Positions 12,380 to 59,919 of a stretch of DNA of 64,000 nucleotides are shown here, piece after piece. Made by a program: the position numbers and the translations under genes. A model generated the notes under the pieces. It saw nothing but the letters and a program-made list of their open reading frames with translations. It made no database searches and was not told the DNA's origin. Every line of letters starts with the position of its first letter. Positions within the stretch are counted from its first letter, which is position 1. Location of the stretch: positions 43,772,001 through 43,836,000 of the forward strand of contig OZ231127.1 in NCBI GenBank assembly GCA_965153355.1, in the 5' to 3' direction. This DNA is from Flaccisagitta enflata. Taxonomy: Eukaryota > Chaetognatha > Sagittoidea > Aphragmophora.

Positions 12380-13490
12380 TTTGTGACTTCTGCCAGCTAA
12401 AAAGATACCGGACTTAGCTGACCGCGCCAGTAGGAAACCTACTGATCTACTTACTTGGGATGGAAACGCGACGCGATCCTTTAGAATAAGCTTCATCAAT
12501 TTCGATTCACCTTTCGCTTCACTTACGTACATATGATCTTCAGGATACGGCACAGCAACAGTCTTTAACCGTCTTGACCTGTGTTTGTAAGGTAACATCA
12601 AGCCACTGACTGACGACTGGGCATATCTTTGCCACTTTTGGCGCTTGTTCATTCTCATAATCTCATACCTTAGTCTTAGCTTACAGTTCTTTTACTTGTA
12701 CCTCTCTCCCTTTCTCCCTGAACCTTACGGGCATCTTCCAGCTCCGCTCATCAATTACTCTTAGATAAATTCTCTCAGCTTCGTCGTGTTTCTCCGTTCG
12801 CCTTTCTAGGCTGCGGCCTCCATCTCGGGACGCTCACCCTTTTTAGTTTTTCCCCTGCTTCCCCTTCCCGCCACTATCAGCGAAAGCTAAGACTAATTGG
12901 ACTAATGGGATTAATACCAAGGAAACTTACGATATTCGTAATTCGAGTTACCCCGCACTCCCGCTTTAACACCTTTATGTTCCGCCTTCCCCCTCTTCTC
13001 TGCTTCACTCCTCCACTTTCCCCGCCTCCGCACTCCCCCCAACTCCCCCATCTCCCCCACTCCGTCATCTCCCCGATTCTCCCGCTTCCCTAATTACAGC
13101 TCCGCTCGTCTTCGCACAGTTGATCTGTCTTGTCCCTTTTCGAGCACGGTTTAGTTTCTTTTTTTTTCTTCATCCTCTTTTCTGATCAGTTGTTCCCCCT
13201 CTCCTCTGTTTCCCTCCGTTTTTTTTTCCTACTCCTGTCGTTCTTTTCTCTCCCTGTCGATAAACTTGATTAACTATCTCAGTTTTGATCGGTTCTCTCG
13301 ACTCCATAAGTTTAATTAAAAGGGGGTCTGTTGGGGAGTTTCCAAAACTTCGAATTTTGTTGGAAAAGTCATGAGATGGAGTTTTAGCCACGGTGAGATC
13401 GGAAAGCGGCTTCAACCCCAAAACGTGATCTTCCGCATGCCCCTGTCACACCGTTCAAAACTTCGTGCAGAAACTGTTTGAATGGTCTAT
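12380..13490. other. Intergenic, pyrimidine-rich
   Basis: C/T-rich on this strand from 12680 to 13270. Frames here are compositional; no exon found. Confidence 0.4.
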
Positions 13491-13491
13491 C

Positions 13492-13667
13492 TTTTTAGTC
13501 GCGGACACGCGACTCTACACCTTGCCGTGCCGGTCGGTAGGTCGGTCAGTAGGTCGGTCCGTTGGTCGGTCCGTCGGTCCTCCACATTTTTGATTTCCGA
13601 GCGGTTTTTGCATTACTGCTCCTGCCCAACCGTCCGCGACTGGATTGCCGTGTATCCGGCCTTGTTT
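13492..13667 (+). mobile_element. GTCGCG-hairpin element
   Basis: Stem GTCGCG-GACA-CGCGAC, (GGTC)n core, CCCAACCGTCCGCGACTGG, end TATCCGGCCTTGTTT, followed by a G-run. Confidence 0.8.
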
Positions 13668-13924
13668 TTTCTTGGGGGGGGGGGGGGAAGAGGGGTCTTG
13701 AATAAACGTTTTGTTAGTAGCGTGGGCTGCGTGGCAGATCATTGATGTATTTCATGTCAGGGTCAAAACTCACACCAAACAGGGCGAAAGAAATTTTTGT
13801 AATCCTTCTGCTTGCCAATGGCAAGTTGCCATTCTTTTCAAGTTCCGTTTGTCACTGTCTCGCCCACAAATTATGAGCCCATCAGAGTTCCACTTCAGCG
13901 CTTCCCCCTGTTTTTTTTCAAGCC

Positions 13925-14335
13925 ATCTATGAAAGTTGAAACAACATTGCCGTCATAAAAAAGAGGCCAGAATTCTCCAATTAACAAAGGATGAAAGCCT
14001 TGCAAGCTTTCAATGGTGTTTACTCCAGATTGCTCACAACTATCCTTTACTACTGACAAACATTATTACAGTATTACATAGCTGGTCTTCTACAGTCTAC
14101 AGGCGCACATGCAATGGTGCATCGAAACTTCTCTTTCGCTTGACCCCCACTTCTTTGAGCCCCCTGCACCTATCCATGTTCACCAGACGAACTTTTCTAC
14201 CGAATGAACAATTTGTCACCCTTCGCTCCGTTGATTTTATGAAAGTTGGACAACATAACTACTCAACAATATCTAAAATAAGGACAAGAGCCTTTGGAGC
14301 TCTTACTGGTGTTTAATCCGGACAACTATCCTTTA
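13925..14335 (+). repeat. Two degenerate copies of an ATGAAAGTTGGACAAC repeat
   Basis: TATGAAAGTTG..ACAAC, GGTGTTTACTCCAGA and AACTATCCTTTA occur at 13927-14055 and again at 14237-14335. A shorter copy lies in the satellite (33507, 36000). Likely relatives of the GGAACAATATCCCTC repeat. Confidence 0.55.
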
Positions 14336-14373
14336 AATTTCTGAATGTTCAAATTCACTTTTCCCAAATCCCT

Positions 14374-14628
14374 TTTTTTAGTTGCGGACACGCAACTCTA
14401 TAAGAGGCTTTGTCCGTCCGTCCGTCCGTCCGTCCGTCCGTCCGTCCGTTGGTCCGTTAGTCCGTTGGTCCGTCGGTCTGTGGTCATCGAGTTGAAAAGT
14501 GGGAAAACAAGCGTTATTGATAATTTTTGAGTATGTTTGACAGTTGGGGATGATCGTGGGTGTGGATGGAGGTTGGATGCCCCTGCCCACCCGTCCGCAA
14601 CGATATTATGACCCCCCGTCACTTGTTC
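14374..14628 (+). mobile_element. GTCGCG-hairpin element, GTTGCG subfamily
   Basis: Stem GTTGCG-GACA-CGCAAC, TATAAGAGGCTTTGTCCG, (TCCG)n, GTGTGGATGGAGGTTG, end GACCCCCCGTCACTTG. Confidence 0.8.
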
Positions 14629-14784
14629 AGAAAATTGTTCGTTTGTTTTCATTTCATTAGCATGAGACAGAGCCCTAGCAGGAACACGCATACAAAGATG
14701 TGATCGTAAGAAACAAAAGACTTAACAATTTGAGACAATGGCATAAGGACCTTATTAAGGTTTTCACAAGCACATTCCGTCATA

Positions 14785-15092
<308 letters not shown>

Positions 15093-15099
15093 TGTTGAA

Positions 15100-15160
15100 A
15101 GTGTGACGGACTGACCGACTGACGGGCGGACGTTCATAGCGGGGCGTAGAGTCGCGTTGG
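15100..15160 (-). mobile_element. GTCGCG-hairpin element, left part only
   Basis: GTGTGACGGACTGACC and GGGGCGTAGAGTCGCG; cut by the next copy. Confidence 0.6.
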
Positions 15161-15164
15161 AACT

Positions 15165-15355
15165 GTTTGCCGGATACACGGCGCGACTACCCAAGTCGCG
15201 TGCGGGTGGGCACATGTACGTAGTGATAAAACAGGTTAAATCAAGCACTTGAGCAGGAACAGTAATATAAAAATCGCACGTAAACGCCAAAGGAGCAATG
15301 TGTGACTGACCGACGGACATAGCGGGTTATATAGTCACCTGCACGCGACTAAAAA
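15165..15355 (-). mobile_element. GTCGCG-hairpin element
   Basis: Reversed copy: TTTGCCGGATACACGGC, AGTCGCGTGCGGGTGGGCA, TGACGGACATAG-type core, ending GCACGCGACTAAAAA. The stem is imperfect here (AGTCAC/CGCGACT). Confidence 0.7.
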
Positions 15356-16218
15356 CCACTTAAAAAGACTTTAAAACAAAAGACGTCAATGCATTTTTTT
15401 TTTTTTTTTTTTTTTTGAAGGTTACTTATGCGTCTTTCCCCTGGCAGGCAGACTGACATACCACCATCAAGTGACACTAGCTAGGAAAAGCGTCTTATCT
15501 TGAAAAAGTCACCAGAAGCCATTTATACGGATAATCGTGCTGCTGGTGGGGGCTTTGTTTGCACAACTCACTTTCTTGTGCAAACATATGAGAGGATTGT
15601 TGTCTATCGGCTGTTGGTTCCGCGTTTCAACACGTAATCCATTGTCTTTCTTCCCTTTTCCTCGATCCTCGTGTTCACTTTTTTTTCTACTTGACTAGTT
15701 TATCATTGAGGCGCCTATTTTCATGTACATACTTCGTGAGATAAAAGAATTGCAGCACCTGCGGTACTAAACCACAAGATCATTTGAATGCAAGGACATA
15801 ACTTCTTACTTGTCTCTATTTTTTTCATCTGTTTGTATAAATAACTATTTTAGTAGATTTTTTTCATGAAGATATCTTACTTAAGGCTTTACGGACACAG
15901 CTAAAGTAGAAAAACCACTGTTACAGTTGGTATATAGAATTCATTTTTCTGGCTTTAGATGGTGGAAAATGGAGGTTCTGTGGGCACTATAGTGCACCAG
16001 TGTGGACGTGGCCAGACTTTGGCGCGTCATCAAGTGAGAAAACGAAAACGGCGAATTCGTTTTTTCTTCCAATCCGTTGTCGCGTCTAAGAAATTGAGCA
16101 GCTCTTGCACAAAAATATCGCGTGGATTCAACTCCATTCTTCTCATATCAATGAATCACTCGACCGATAATTGGTATGACAGTATAAACAACATGCCTTT
16201 TTGTTAGTTTTTTTTTTC
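15356..16218. other. Upstream region of receptor A
   Basis: No repeat family recognised apart from a T-run at 15394-15416. It should contain the promoter and a 5' untranslated exon of receptor A, but I cannot place them. The 82-codon frame at 15959-16207 could be part of that exon. Confidence 0.35.
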
Positions 16219-16241
16219 AGACTTGTAAACCGTAAAACCAT

Positions 16242-23959
<7,718 letters not shown>

Positions 23960-24198
23960 GAACAATTACAATTTTAACTCGGGTGACACACCATCAGGGA
24001 ATAGAAAGACCTTGTGTTTTGGTAACGGATGTAAGTAATGTGACGATTATACAATGTCATCGAACACCGGCAGTCGCAGAGGTGGCAGAGCCGCAGAGGC
24101 TACAGCGGTAGAGGTTTTGCTGGCTGCAATAATGTGTTTAGTCACTCACTTTCATGTGTCATTACGAAAGCATTTTGACCAACTTATTTGTCATACAA

Positions 24199-24204
24199 AA
24201 TAAA
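24199..24204 (+). terminator. Candidate polyadenylation signal of receptor A
   Basis: AATAAA 240 nt after the stop codon, in an A-rich stretch. It is the first such hexamer downstream on this strand that I noticed. Confidence 0.45.
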
Positions 24205-24553
24205 AAAGATCAATTTGAAAAGTTCATAACATCAAGGATTTATACGGGTAATCGTTGTACACAAATCAACATAAATCTTGCGAAACTTCATTACAAAGTT
24301 TCCATTTTGACTATCAGTCTATCAACGATAGTATCTTACAGCACATTCTGTTTACACGTCCTCCACGAAATTCTCTAGTAAAAAAATGTGTTAATAATCT
24401 TTCCATTTTTTTAGCTTACAGACAACATTAAAGTTTTAAGTATACAGATTAGTGTCATTGGCTCATTGCCAATGAGCTGAGACAGCACACAATGAAGTTC
24501 CTCCTTTCATCATTTCGTCTTATTTCTGATAAAAAACATCGATCTTTCATTGA

Positions 24554-24650
24554 TTTTCAGTCGCGTGCTAGGCACTCCACAACCCACTTTTTAAGTCCGT
24601 CCGTCCGTCCGTCTGTCAATCTGTCAGTCAATACTCCTGCTCAAATGAAG
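24554..24650 (+). mobile_element. GTCGCG-hairpin element, truncated
   Basis: TTTTCAGTCGCGTGCTAGGCAC, ACAACCCACTTTTTAAG, (TCCG)n, then ATACTCCTGCTCAAATG; lacks the CCGGCCTTGTT end. Sequence from 24660 to 25317 shows no further repeat or exon. Confidence 0.65.
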
Positions 24651-25317
24651 GCCCACGTTTTTTTTTGTCTTTCTTTTTTTTTTTTTTTTTTGGTGAGGAA
24701 AATCTCTTTTGACCTTCTAAGACGATTTCTAGTGGTAATAAATGAGAACATTAAGAATTTTGCAAATCCACCCAGGCGTCTGGGAGATTTGACCAAAAAC
24801 GTGTCACATGCCGCGCTAGAAATGGTGACAGAAACAACGCCGTTTTTAGGCTGCGGCGGCAAATCGCGCTTTAATTTGAGACCAAGAAAATATCAATTTT
24901 TACAAAATAAGGCTGAAACTATTGATAGGGGTCAATATTCCGGATAATTTTCCCAATCAACATGCGTGACGGCATCATAGAAACATCACGTTGTCAAGGT
25001 GATTATCGAAATGGCCGGCGTACAAGCCCGGAGCCTGGCGGCCACTCTCCTAATATAGAATTATAAGACAAAAATGTAGCACGCTTACGGCGGATCACTA
25101 TGCTATTTCTTCTCTGCCGCTGTGCCGGTGTCCCCCCACATGAACAGCCCCCTACATCTGGCGCGGTTCAATAAGCAACAAGAGGAAACAACTGCAACAC
25201 CTCTCTGCTTCAAAAAAGAAAAAAACAATTCGAGTCACATTTCCTTTCTAAATGTTTCTACTCATTCATCCCTAATTAGCATTCTTTTATATTACCGGCT
25301 TCATCATCTACAGTGCG

Positions 25318-43574
<18,257 letters not shown>

Positions 43575-43933
43575 TTTTGGTATTAAGATTTATTGTTTCT
43601 GTAAACGGAACTTACGCAGAAAAATTGAGACACAACCTTAATCATTGTTGTTGTTGTTATCAACCGGGGGAGCCCACTCGGGCTTGATGAGCATGAATCA
43701 GCATCAGATTTTCAGAGAAGCCATGCGGTCTACCTCATTGAGCCATACCACTGGATCATTTCTTGTAAAACTCCAGTCAATGTCAAGTCAAAGTATTGTC
43801 TGCTTCAACCGTAAAGGGAGCTTTATTTTATTTATAAAGATACGCTAAGATAGCCTTGCTACGTCTGAGTAGGGAACGGAGACGAGGATCGAAATTGAAG
43901 GCAAGAGCCGCAACTACTCCACGTGCCCCAAAG

Positions 43934-44062
43934 CTTTTTAGTTGCGGGCGATTGCGTAGCATCAGGAAACACCCAACATGGTGGGGAACGGACGGACGGA
44001 CGAATTAATGAACAAATTGACTGACCAACCGATAAGTAGCAATAGAGTTGCATGTTCGCAGG
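43934..44062. mobile_element. Degenerate GTCGCG-hairpin element
   Basis: TTTTTAGTTGCGGGCG at the left, (GGAC)n, CCAACCGATAAGTAGC, AGAGTTGCATG at the right. Sequence from 43600 to 43930 upstream of receptor B shows a short (GTT)n and otherwise nothing. Confidence 0.5.
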
Positions 44063-44069
44063 TTAAAAT

Positions 44070-44464
<395 letters not shown>

Positions 44465-44539
44465 AGACAGACTTGACTGACCAGAGCAACTTAAACCGTG
44501 AGAGACAGAGAGATAATCAGACAAACAGACATACATTCA

Positions 44540-44554
44540 GACAGACAGACAGAA

Positions 44555-44612
<58 letters not shown>
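44540..44612 (+). repeat. (ACAG)n microsatellite
   Basis: About 17 units. Confidence 0.95.
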
Positions 44613-44614
<2 letters not shown>

Positions 44615-44876
44615 ACAAACGCACTCTCAGACAGACATTAAAAGCCATAAAGATGCCGTGAAAACACGGAATAAGATTGTTATGACCGAGGATTGTTACG
44701 ACCGCATAATTCAATTCGGAGATAACAAACCATGACCGAGGCCATGTTATATTACTTTTGGAAGAATGAAAATCAGCCGGGGCGCACATCTAAGAGAATG
44801 GGGAGCAACAGGATATTCGGAACGAATGGAATAGAGACAATCTCATCTCATATCTATATGATGGCTTACTACTTGA

Positions 44877-45079
44877 TTTTTAGTTGCGTGCACGCGACTC
44901 TATCTAACCCACTCTGTCTGTCCGTCGGTCCGTTGGTCTATTACACTTAGCTTTTTTGGCGTTTACGGAAGGTTTTTGCGTTACTACTCCTGCCCATTGC
45001 CCACTGCTTGGTTGGTCTATTTTATAACTGCCCTAACCAACATGCAAGCGACTTAGGTAGCCGTGTATCCGGCCTTGTT
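44877..45079 (+). mobile_element. GTCGCG-hairpin element
   Basis: TTTTTAGTTGCGTGCACGCGAC (stem with one G-U-type mismatch), CTCTATCTAACCC, TTTTTTGGCGTTTACGG, CTACTCCTGCCCATTG, GCAAGCGACTTAGGTAGCC, end TATCCGGCCTTGTTAG. Confidence 0.8.
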
Positions 45080-45238
45080 AGTTAGTCCACTGCTCCGTCC
45101 GCGTCCTTTGCAGGCCAGTTTCGTTATCCAGAAGTCAAAGAAAGCTTGTTATTGGTATGCACGCGACATAGTGTATGGTGTGCCATGGCAATGCCCTTGT
45201 TCTGCGCTGTTTCATGCAAAGTAGAAAAATATTGGTAT

Positions 45239-45259
45239 AAAACAAGGCCGGATACACGA
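45239..45259 (-). mobile_element. GTCGCG-hairpin element, end fragment
   Basis: AAAACAAGGCCGGATACACG only. Confidence 0.6.
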
Positions 45260-45542
45260 ATTTTCTAGCCGGTAGAGAGAGTGATGCTCAAAAGGGAAAG
45301 TAGATGAGGGTTATCAAAAGAAGCAATACAAGGGTTAAAAGATGCAAACAGTAGAAGGAAGAAAATTCTACCGCATGAAACGCCACTTCCGCATTAAGTG
45401 TCGTCAGCGAGGCTTTGTTTGTTTGCAATTCCATCGAGACTGCGGCGAGGATCAAAGTTTGCCAAAGAAAAAAAAATGCAAATCCAACATCATAATTCTA
45501 TTCTTAAAAACGACAGGGGCTTTCGATATTGCAATATGCGAC

Positions 45543-45800
<258 letters not shown>

Positions 45801-47320
45801 AGAACTGGGGCAAATATCCTGTTGACACTTGACTTGGTGATTCTCTCAACCTTGAAACTGTTATGATTTTATGGATTCCAGGTCTGCCTGGTTCTCGCTA
45901 AAAGTGATAAGAACAGACAAGCCCTTTTAAAAACGTCGCAGTTGATGTTACAAATCGAAAAGACCTAAAGTCGTGAATCCTGATACAGGGGTCTTATGCG
46001 TTTGTTATTGGGCTCATCAAGCCATAATCAAATTTTTATTTCAAGTTCAACTTCACTCGGCAGCTTTTTCAGTACAAAATGTACGAAATCTTTTTTACGG
46101 TTAAGTGAATTTACACAAAACTAACAACCATCAAATTCATGTGACGTATTGGCTTCATTAGAGCTGAACTTGAGTCGATTATTCTGTCATTTCAGTATCA
46201 CAGGATTGAATCTGGAGAGGAATTGGATTTTTTTTTGGTCAACGGTCACGGCAAGAGTTATAAAACTACATTCATAAAAAGCTCTGCCCCATCAGCTTTT
46301 AGAAACAACATGGTTAAGCAAGAAGCAATTCCTTTTCTGGGCCCTAATTGCTCCCAAATTACTGGGGTATTGTAAGCGAAAGCCGAATGAAAATCGCCTC
46401 CGCAACTCAGGCGAAGACAAAATCAAACATGATGCTAAAGCTACCTTGTTGCCAATTATGTAGGGAACTTACGTATTTCACAATATACAATCTAAGACTA
46501 AAGCCTAAAGATAACAAACAAGGACATGTTATGTTGCCCGTTACTGTGTTTCACATTTAAGTGCCAAGAAACATATGGCTCACGTACATGTGTTGGCCGT
46601 CTCGCGTGGCATCGAGAATCACTTTGGAAATTGCCAAAGCCCAGAAAAAGAAGGAAGAAAGATTACCAAAATGAAAACGGAGAAAATAGAATTTGCGCTT
46701 TTTCGTGTCTTTCCAACTTCCTCCTCCGGCCTCCTGCTCCTCATCCTGCTCATCCTCTTCAAGTCTCCGGCGTCTGTCTATCTCATGATACTATCTATAT
46801 CTGTAATTGTTCCAGCTTCTGTTAATCTTACTTGAACTTCAAGTTGAAGTTGAATGTCATAACTTTGTCTATCAGCGTGACAAGCGGATTTCTGCCTTGA
46901 TCTGTTTTGGTAACGCTACCAGTCTATCTGTATCTTTTCATCTTTAAAAATCTGCTTTATCTTTAAAATCGGTCTTATAATCCGTCTGTCTCTCTTCATG
47001 TTCTAGCCTGACTTTCCAGCTTTCCTCTCTCTTATTTTTGCCTCTATTCTCTTTGGTCTTCTTAGTGGTTGCCTTCATGCCGTCATGGGCCTAACGTCCC
47101 CAGAAAATCCATTAAATCTTGTTTGGTCAATGCTGCTCTCAGCAGCCTCAAAGGAAAGTGAATATGTTCAAAGTGGTGACGCCTTTTTGACTGGATTGAC
47201 TTTTTTGTAGGATAGAGAATCATTTTCCATGGCAAAAAAAAAACGGAAAACTGTAAGAGAAAAGGGACGACGAATATCCTTGCTACAGAATGACGCTGAA
47301 TCTCTTCATATCGTTCCCCT
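45801..47320. other. Intergenic sequence without recognised features
   Basis: Mixed composition, no exon with matching splice sites, no element ends found. Confidence 0.4.
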
Positions 47321-47323
47321 TAG

Positions 47324-47440
47324 AAACAAGGCCGAATACACGGCTACCCCAGTCGCATGAGGGTGCGCAGGAGCTGTATTTAAAGAAACTAGCGAATTTG
47401 GGTAGAAGCAGTGGGGCAAGACACCTAAAACCGTGATCGG
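47324..47440 (-). mobile_element. GTCGCG-hairpin element, truncated
   Basis: GAAACAAGGCCGAATACACGG, CCCCAGTCGCATGAGGGTG, then degenerate to AAGACACCTAAAACC; hairpin end missing. Confidence 0.6.
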
Positions 47441-47693
47441 GTACTGCCGATCATAGACTCTCATTGAGCATTTTAGCGTAAGCATTCATCTAGACAAGCT
47501 TTTACGTGTCAGTTCTGTCTCATCTTACAAAATGGAAAGGAAAAAAAAAACTACAAACTAAATAATATTTTCATTGTGCAAGAACGATCAACCTTCACAG
47601 AATGCAGACATAGAAATGACATAGAAACAACGAAGTATAAAAGGTAATGACACTGGAGTGGGAAAGTGCGATGAATCAGTTTTTCATTGAGAA

Positions 47694-47720
47694 TAAAGAA
47701 AGAAAGAAAGAAAGAAAGAG

Positions 47721-47791
<71 letters not shown>
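47694..47791 (+). repeat. (AAAG)n microsatellite
   Basis: About 24 units, 64 bp beyond the stop of the NTR-like gene. Confidence 0.97.
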
Positions 47792-47854
47792 ACAACGGAA
47801 TAAAGAACAACTGAAAAAGGTCAACAGAAAAAAAAAGGGAAGAAAGAAACAGCA

Positions 47855-55380
<7,526 letters not shown>

Positions 55381-55497
55381 GCTCTCTGATCGTGCTCTCA
55401 TGTGCCAAACGATTAGTGGGGGTTCTGGAAGAAAAAAGGTTAAAAAGCAACGGGATAGAGATAAATTAGATTTGATTACAGACATTGGGTCCAATGC

Positions 55498-55625
<128 letters not shown>

Positions 55626-55639
55626 TCTCCTAGATTTTC

Positions 55640-56890
55640 CTTTCTTTGTCTAACTGGGTGATTACATTTTGTGTGGCCAATAGAACTTCTTTGTAAGAAA
55701 TGATTCGTCGGTGCGACTTGGCATAACTTTCCAAAAGTCGGGGAAAGAAAGGCTAGAAGAACTTATTCGCAAACCTACCCCCTTCCTCCCCCTTTCCTTT
55801 TCACCCAGCAACTCGATTGTTTACATTAAAGACCTAGGACTTCGAAACAAGGTCATGTCCGACCTTACGCGGGATACCACCACCACGAAAAAAAGATACC
55901 CATCACCCCCTATACACCACAAGTTCACTTACACACTAGCCTAGATGCAAACACCACGTCACCCTCATCACCCCTTGTTCACCAGCAATTCACCCACACC
56001 GGGTGTGATGGGTCAGAGTGTTTAGTCATAACCCAATTGTTCTTTTAACCATAAGGGCATTCCAGTAAAGAACCGATTACAAATCGAAATCCATCAGCTT
56101 ATAAAAAAAGAAAACCACTTCTGGTGGCTGCTAATTTTCAGGTGCTCTTCTGTTCCAATTTTTTCCTTCTTGATTTCCAATCCCAGCCATCCCCCCCCCC
56201 CCCCCGCCCCCCCTCCCAGCACCTCCGAGCCCCTATCAAGTTGTTATACGACATTGTTTTTATTAGGCTTTCATCTACCATCCCCATCTTTCATTTTCCC
56301 ATTTTCTTTCCAATTATTCCGCTCCTTTCCTTCTACCTTCTCCCTTCTGTTCCTCCACCGCCTCCCGCTCCCTCCTCCCCTTCATTCCACCCCTTCCTTG
56401 CATCGAAAACGCCTACGCTTCTGCGCTTGAATCGTCTCTGATTCCTTTCGTCATTGAGACATTTCGTCACTTCTAGGTGAGCACCTATGCAGCATTACCG
56501 TTACTGACTTCACCTTCTTTCAATTCACAAACCAGCGAGCTTAAGTTTTTGCTCAAATTTATGCTTTGATTTGATCGTTTTGATCGCAATCATTTATCAA
56601 ATACTGTTACGAGTCTGTTATGATTGCTCTACGTTATACTTAAACTGTAGCGCTACTTATAAATATTGAAAATGATGTCATATCAGGGCATGTTCAAGTT
56701 GTGTCAAAAGCTGCTTAAGGATCAAATGTGTTTTTTTTTTGTGATTATACAAAAAAATAACTTTTATGAGCCACGGTTTTTGTTGAAAACATTTTTTTTT
56801 CGTGACAGATGTCGTGTTAGTCTCAATTACCATCCATGTTCAACAAAGAAATATTCAAGTTCGGAATCACCGAGTTTCACTGTAAAAGCA
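55640..56890. other. Intergenic sequence
   Basis: C-rich run at 56190-56215 and C/T-rich text to 56410; no gene or element recognised. Would hold the promoter of the NTR-like gene. Confidence 0.35.
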
Positions 56891-56898
56891 TCGATGTA

Positions 56899-57277
56899 CT
56901 ACGCGAATCAATAAAAAAGCCGCACTTTTAAATGACAATTTACTATATTAAATGTTAAAATAATCAAGTAAATTCTTAGACCATTTTAAAGCTGTCAAAG
57001 AGAACTTTCATTTGGCTCCAATCTGGTATTTCTACCTTTGTTTGTTTGTTTGTTTGTTTGTTTGTTTTGCAATCCTAACGAAAAAAAAAAAATTTTTACA
57101 AAAAAGTGGTTAACTTTGACAAGCTCTTACTTCTAAACGGTTTGAGATAGAGACCTGGGATTGGTCTAGAATGAAAGAAGATTTGAAAATCTTCAAAATC
57201 AGTCCAACAAAAAAAATTCAAAATAATTTTTTCTGTCTCTTCTACACACCTATGCGGCTTTTTTTTTATTCGCGTAG
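56899..57277. mobile_element. MITE with TA borders, ends CTACGCGAAT
   Basis: 379 bp. CTACGCGAATCAATAAAAAA, GCCGCACTTTTAAATGAC; right GCGGCTTTTTTTTATTCGCG, TAG; TA on both sides. Inner GAGACCTGGGATTGGTCTAG. Contains (TTTG)n at 57038-57066. Confidence 0.85.
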
Positions 57278-57494
57278 TAAAAATGAGGTTGAAAAAAGCA
57301 AGATCCATACACGCGCCGTAGTTTTAGCCTGCTGAAATAAGCCCCCAAAGCCCGCGGCCTTGCTCGCCCGTCCGCGGGTCACCTCACACGCCAAAATTAA
57401 GTCCTTTTCATGCCATCTGGTAAAAATGTGAGAAAATTCTTTATGATGTTTCCTTCGGTGATCCCTTCAGTTACCGGAGAATTTCCTACTTAAG

Positions 57495-58110
57495 ACAGAG
57501 TCCCCCTGAAGGCAACATTTGTGTTTCAAAGAGGGTCAAAATGGAAATTCTGAATGAATGGAAATGGAAAGACAAGTGAATGAAAATAATTAAGATAGCT
57601 AAGACATAATATTCAAATGAAAAATTTGCATTTATTTAGCAAAAAGGACCAAGTTTAGCCAATGTTACTAAAAAGATTTATTGAAAATTTCTATTTTTTT
57701 CATTTTTGGTCACTGACAGGAGGCTGGTCTAAATTCTAAATTTGCATGGAAAATGAAAAAATGAAAAAACAAAGAACATAGTTCTCTTCCCAAATCGATT
57801 ACAGAGAGAACTATGTTTTTCAAAATGCAAAATTTCCCTGTGTATGGCTTTCTTAGAATTTAGACCACAGAAAATAAAAAAAAAATGTTTGCAGAAATTT
57901 GCTAAAAACCATCATTTTCCTGCTTGTTTCCATGTGAATCGCATAATTCAAATTACATTTTAGGTCAGGATATAATAAAAAGGTATACTCCAAGTGTCTT
58001 TAGAGACAAAATGTTAACTAAAAGCATTCTCGCTTCATTATTGTCCTGAAAATGATGCAAAATGTATCGTGAAACACCTAATTTTCCATCAAAAATTCGC
58101 CGTCCTAAGT
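57495..58110 (+). repeat. Second copy of the middle of the 40193-42265 element
   Basis: GAAGGCAACATTTGTGTTTC, GGACCAAGTTTAGCCAATGT, the GAACATAGTTCTCT hairpin and CATTATTGTCCTGA in the same order as 41222-41830, clearly diverged. Confidence 0.8.
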
Positions 58111-58499
58111 TGTCATTAGTTCCTGACAATATTGAGCATAAAGAATACCAGACACTTGACCATTAACCTCGATTCTTTATCTTTTTTTTCCCCGACCACG
58201 AAGATATCTTTTATTGCTTCCTTCCCGATTGTCACTTCTGATTTCCTTCCTTCCATTTATATTGGCTCGTGCAACCCTCAGCTCCCAAATTTTCTCATTC
58301 ATCTCTCATTTATTCTCTTTTCCTCGACAACCCCTTTTCATTCTCTCTCTCTTTTGCTTCGTTCTCAAAAGTGAAATAAAGAAAATAAAAAACAATCCCA
58401 AAAAACAAATAACGCGTCACCCAAGTCTGCCTTTCCCTCATTTGCTGTTTTTCTCTCTTTCCCTGTCGTTCCCCTTTTGAATCTTTCTAATGGCTCTCT

Positions 58500-58739
58500 C
58501 TGCTCTTGTGTCGGTTTCGTTATATCTTTCTGTCTTTCTGTCTCATCTGTCTGTTAGTATGTCTGTCTTTCCGTATGTCTGTCTGTCCGTATGTCAGTCT
58601 GTCTCACTGTCTGTCAGTTCGGTTGTCTGTTTTCGATCTGTCTGTCTGTCCCTCTATTTGTCCATCTGTCCTTCTTTTTGTCCATCTGTCTTTTTGTCAT
58701 TGTCTGGTGGTCTGTCAGTCGCTTCTGGCTTTTTGGTTA

Positions 58740-58740
<1 letters not shown>
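58500..58740 (+). repeat. Degenerate (CTGT)n
   Basis: TCTGTCTGTC-type text leading into (CT)n; source of spurious Ser/Leu/Val frames. Confidence 0.7.
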
Positions 58741-58945
<205 letters not shown>

Positions 58946-58949
58946 TTTT

Positions 58950-59915
58950 TCTCATTCCATCGCCTCTCTGCAAAATTTTCGAATCGACTTCTTACGTTGA
59001 CGATGTTTTTATTTTTGTCGATTTTCGGGGGAATTTGTTTACACGCTTGATGCTTTTTATTTCTCTTTTATTTCCTCTCTCTTTATTTCTATTTCGAACG
59101 TTTGATTTTTTTTTTCTAGATTCTATTTTTGTTCTTTGAAGCGAAGCGTCTAAGTGGATTTTTTTTTGTGCAGTTGAGCAGGAAAAGAAACGGAGATTGG
59201 CCCCAACACGAGTTACACAATTCCAATGATTCCGCTATTCCACCATTTTTTTTTCATCGCGTGATATCCACAAATCCCCTCAATTGCAATTTCATACTAT
59301 ATACCGCTATTCCCAAAATGCCACGCTATTCCAAAATTGAGGTCTCGAAATGGCGTCGGAAGAAATATGTGATGAGATGGGATAATGGGGTTCTAAAGTC
59401 GTGAGAAGAACGCGAAGTTTGTCTTTTCTGGATGAACAACGAGTTTCTATCGTTTATGTGCACGTTTCAGAGTGGCTACATGTCCAATCACTGTCTCCAA
59501 GTGCGGAGCGGGTTAGACGCGCCTTGGCGGTGAGAAGAAAGAACTTTTCCTCTGTCTTCTTTTTCCTCTGTTATTTTTTTTCTCAACTGTTTTTTATTTT
59601 GTGTTTTTTTTCTTTCAATCTTTTTTGTCAAAGATAAAACTTCATAAAGGGCGATGCTCCAGGAGGTCCCACTTTACACCGAGTAGAGTATTTGTTAGCG
59701 TATTCAATTTCCAACCTTTGAAGAAGAAGATTTTATTTGTCTTCGTTAAGTACAATCATCAAAAATTCCATCGATGCGGGATCGGGAAGAGCAAGAAAGG
59801 AAAAGGGTGCGGACAAGTACCCCGGGGGTACAACGATGCGTCCACATGGGGCTTAGCTTGTTAAGAATGATGCAATATTGCACCAACCTTGTGGAATGAT
59901 GCAATAATGTAACAT
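58950..59915. other. Intergenic sequence
   Basis: T-rich; open frames at 59129-59404 and 59401-59637 have no splice or family support. No repeat recognised. Confidence 0.35.
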
Positions 59916-59919
59916 ATTT

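Noticed and set aside
15959-16207. 82-codon frame just upstream of receptor A
   Set aside because: The acceptor at 16220 and the TAA before the receptor start show it is not joined in frame; it could at most be untranslated.
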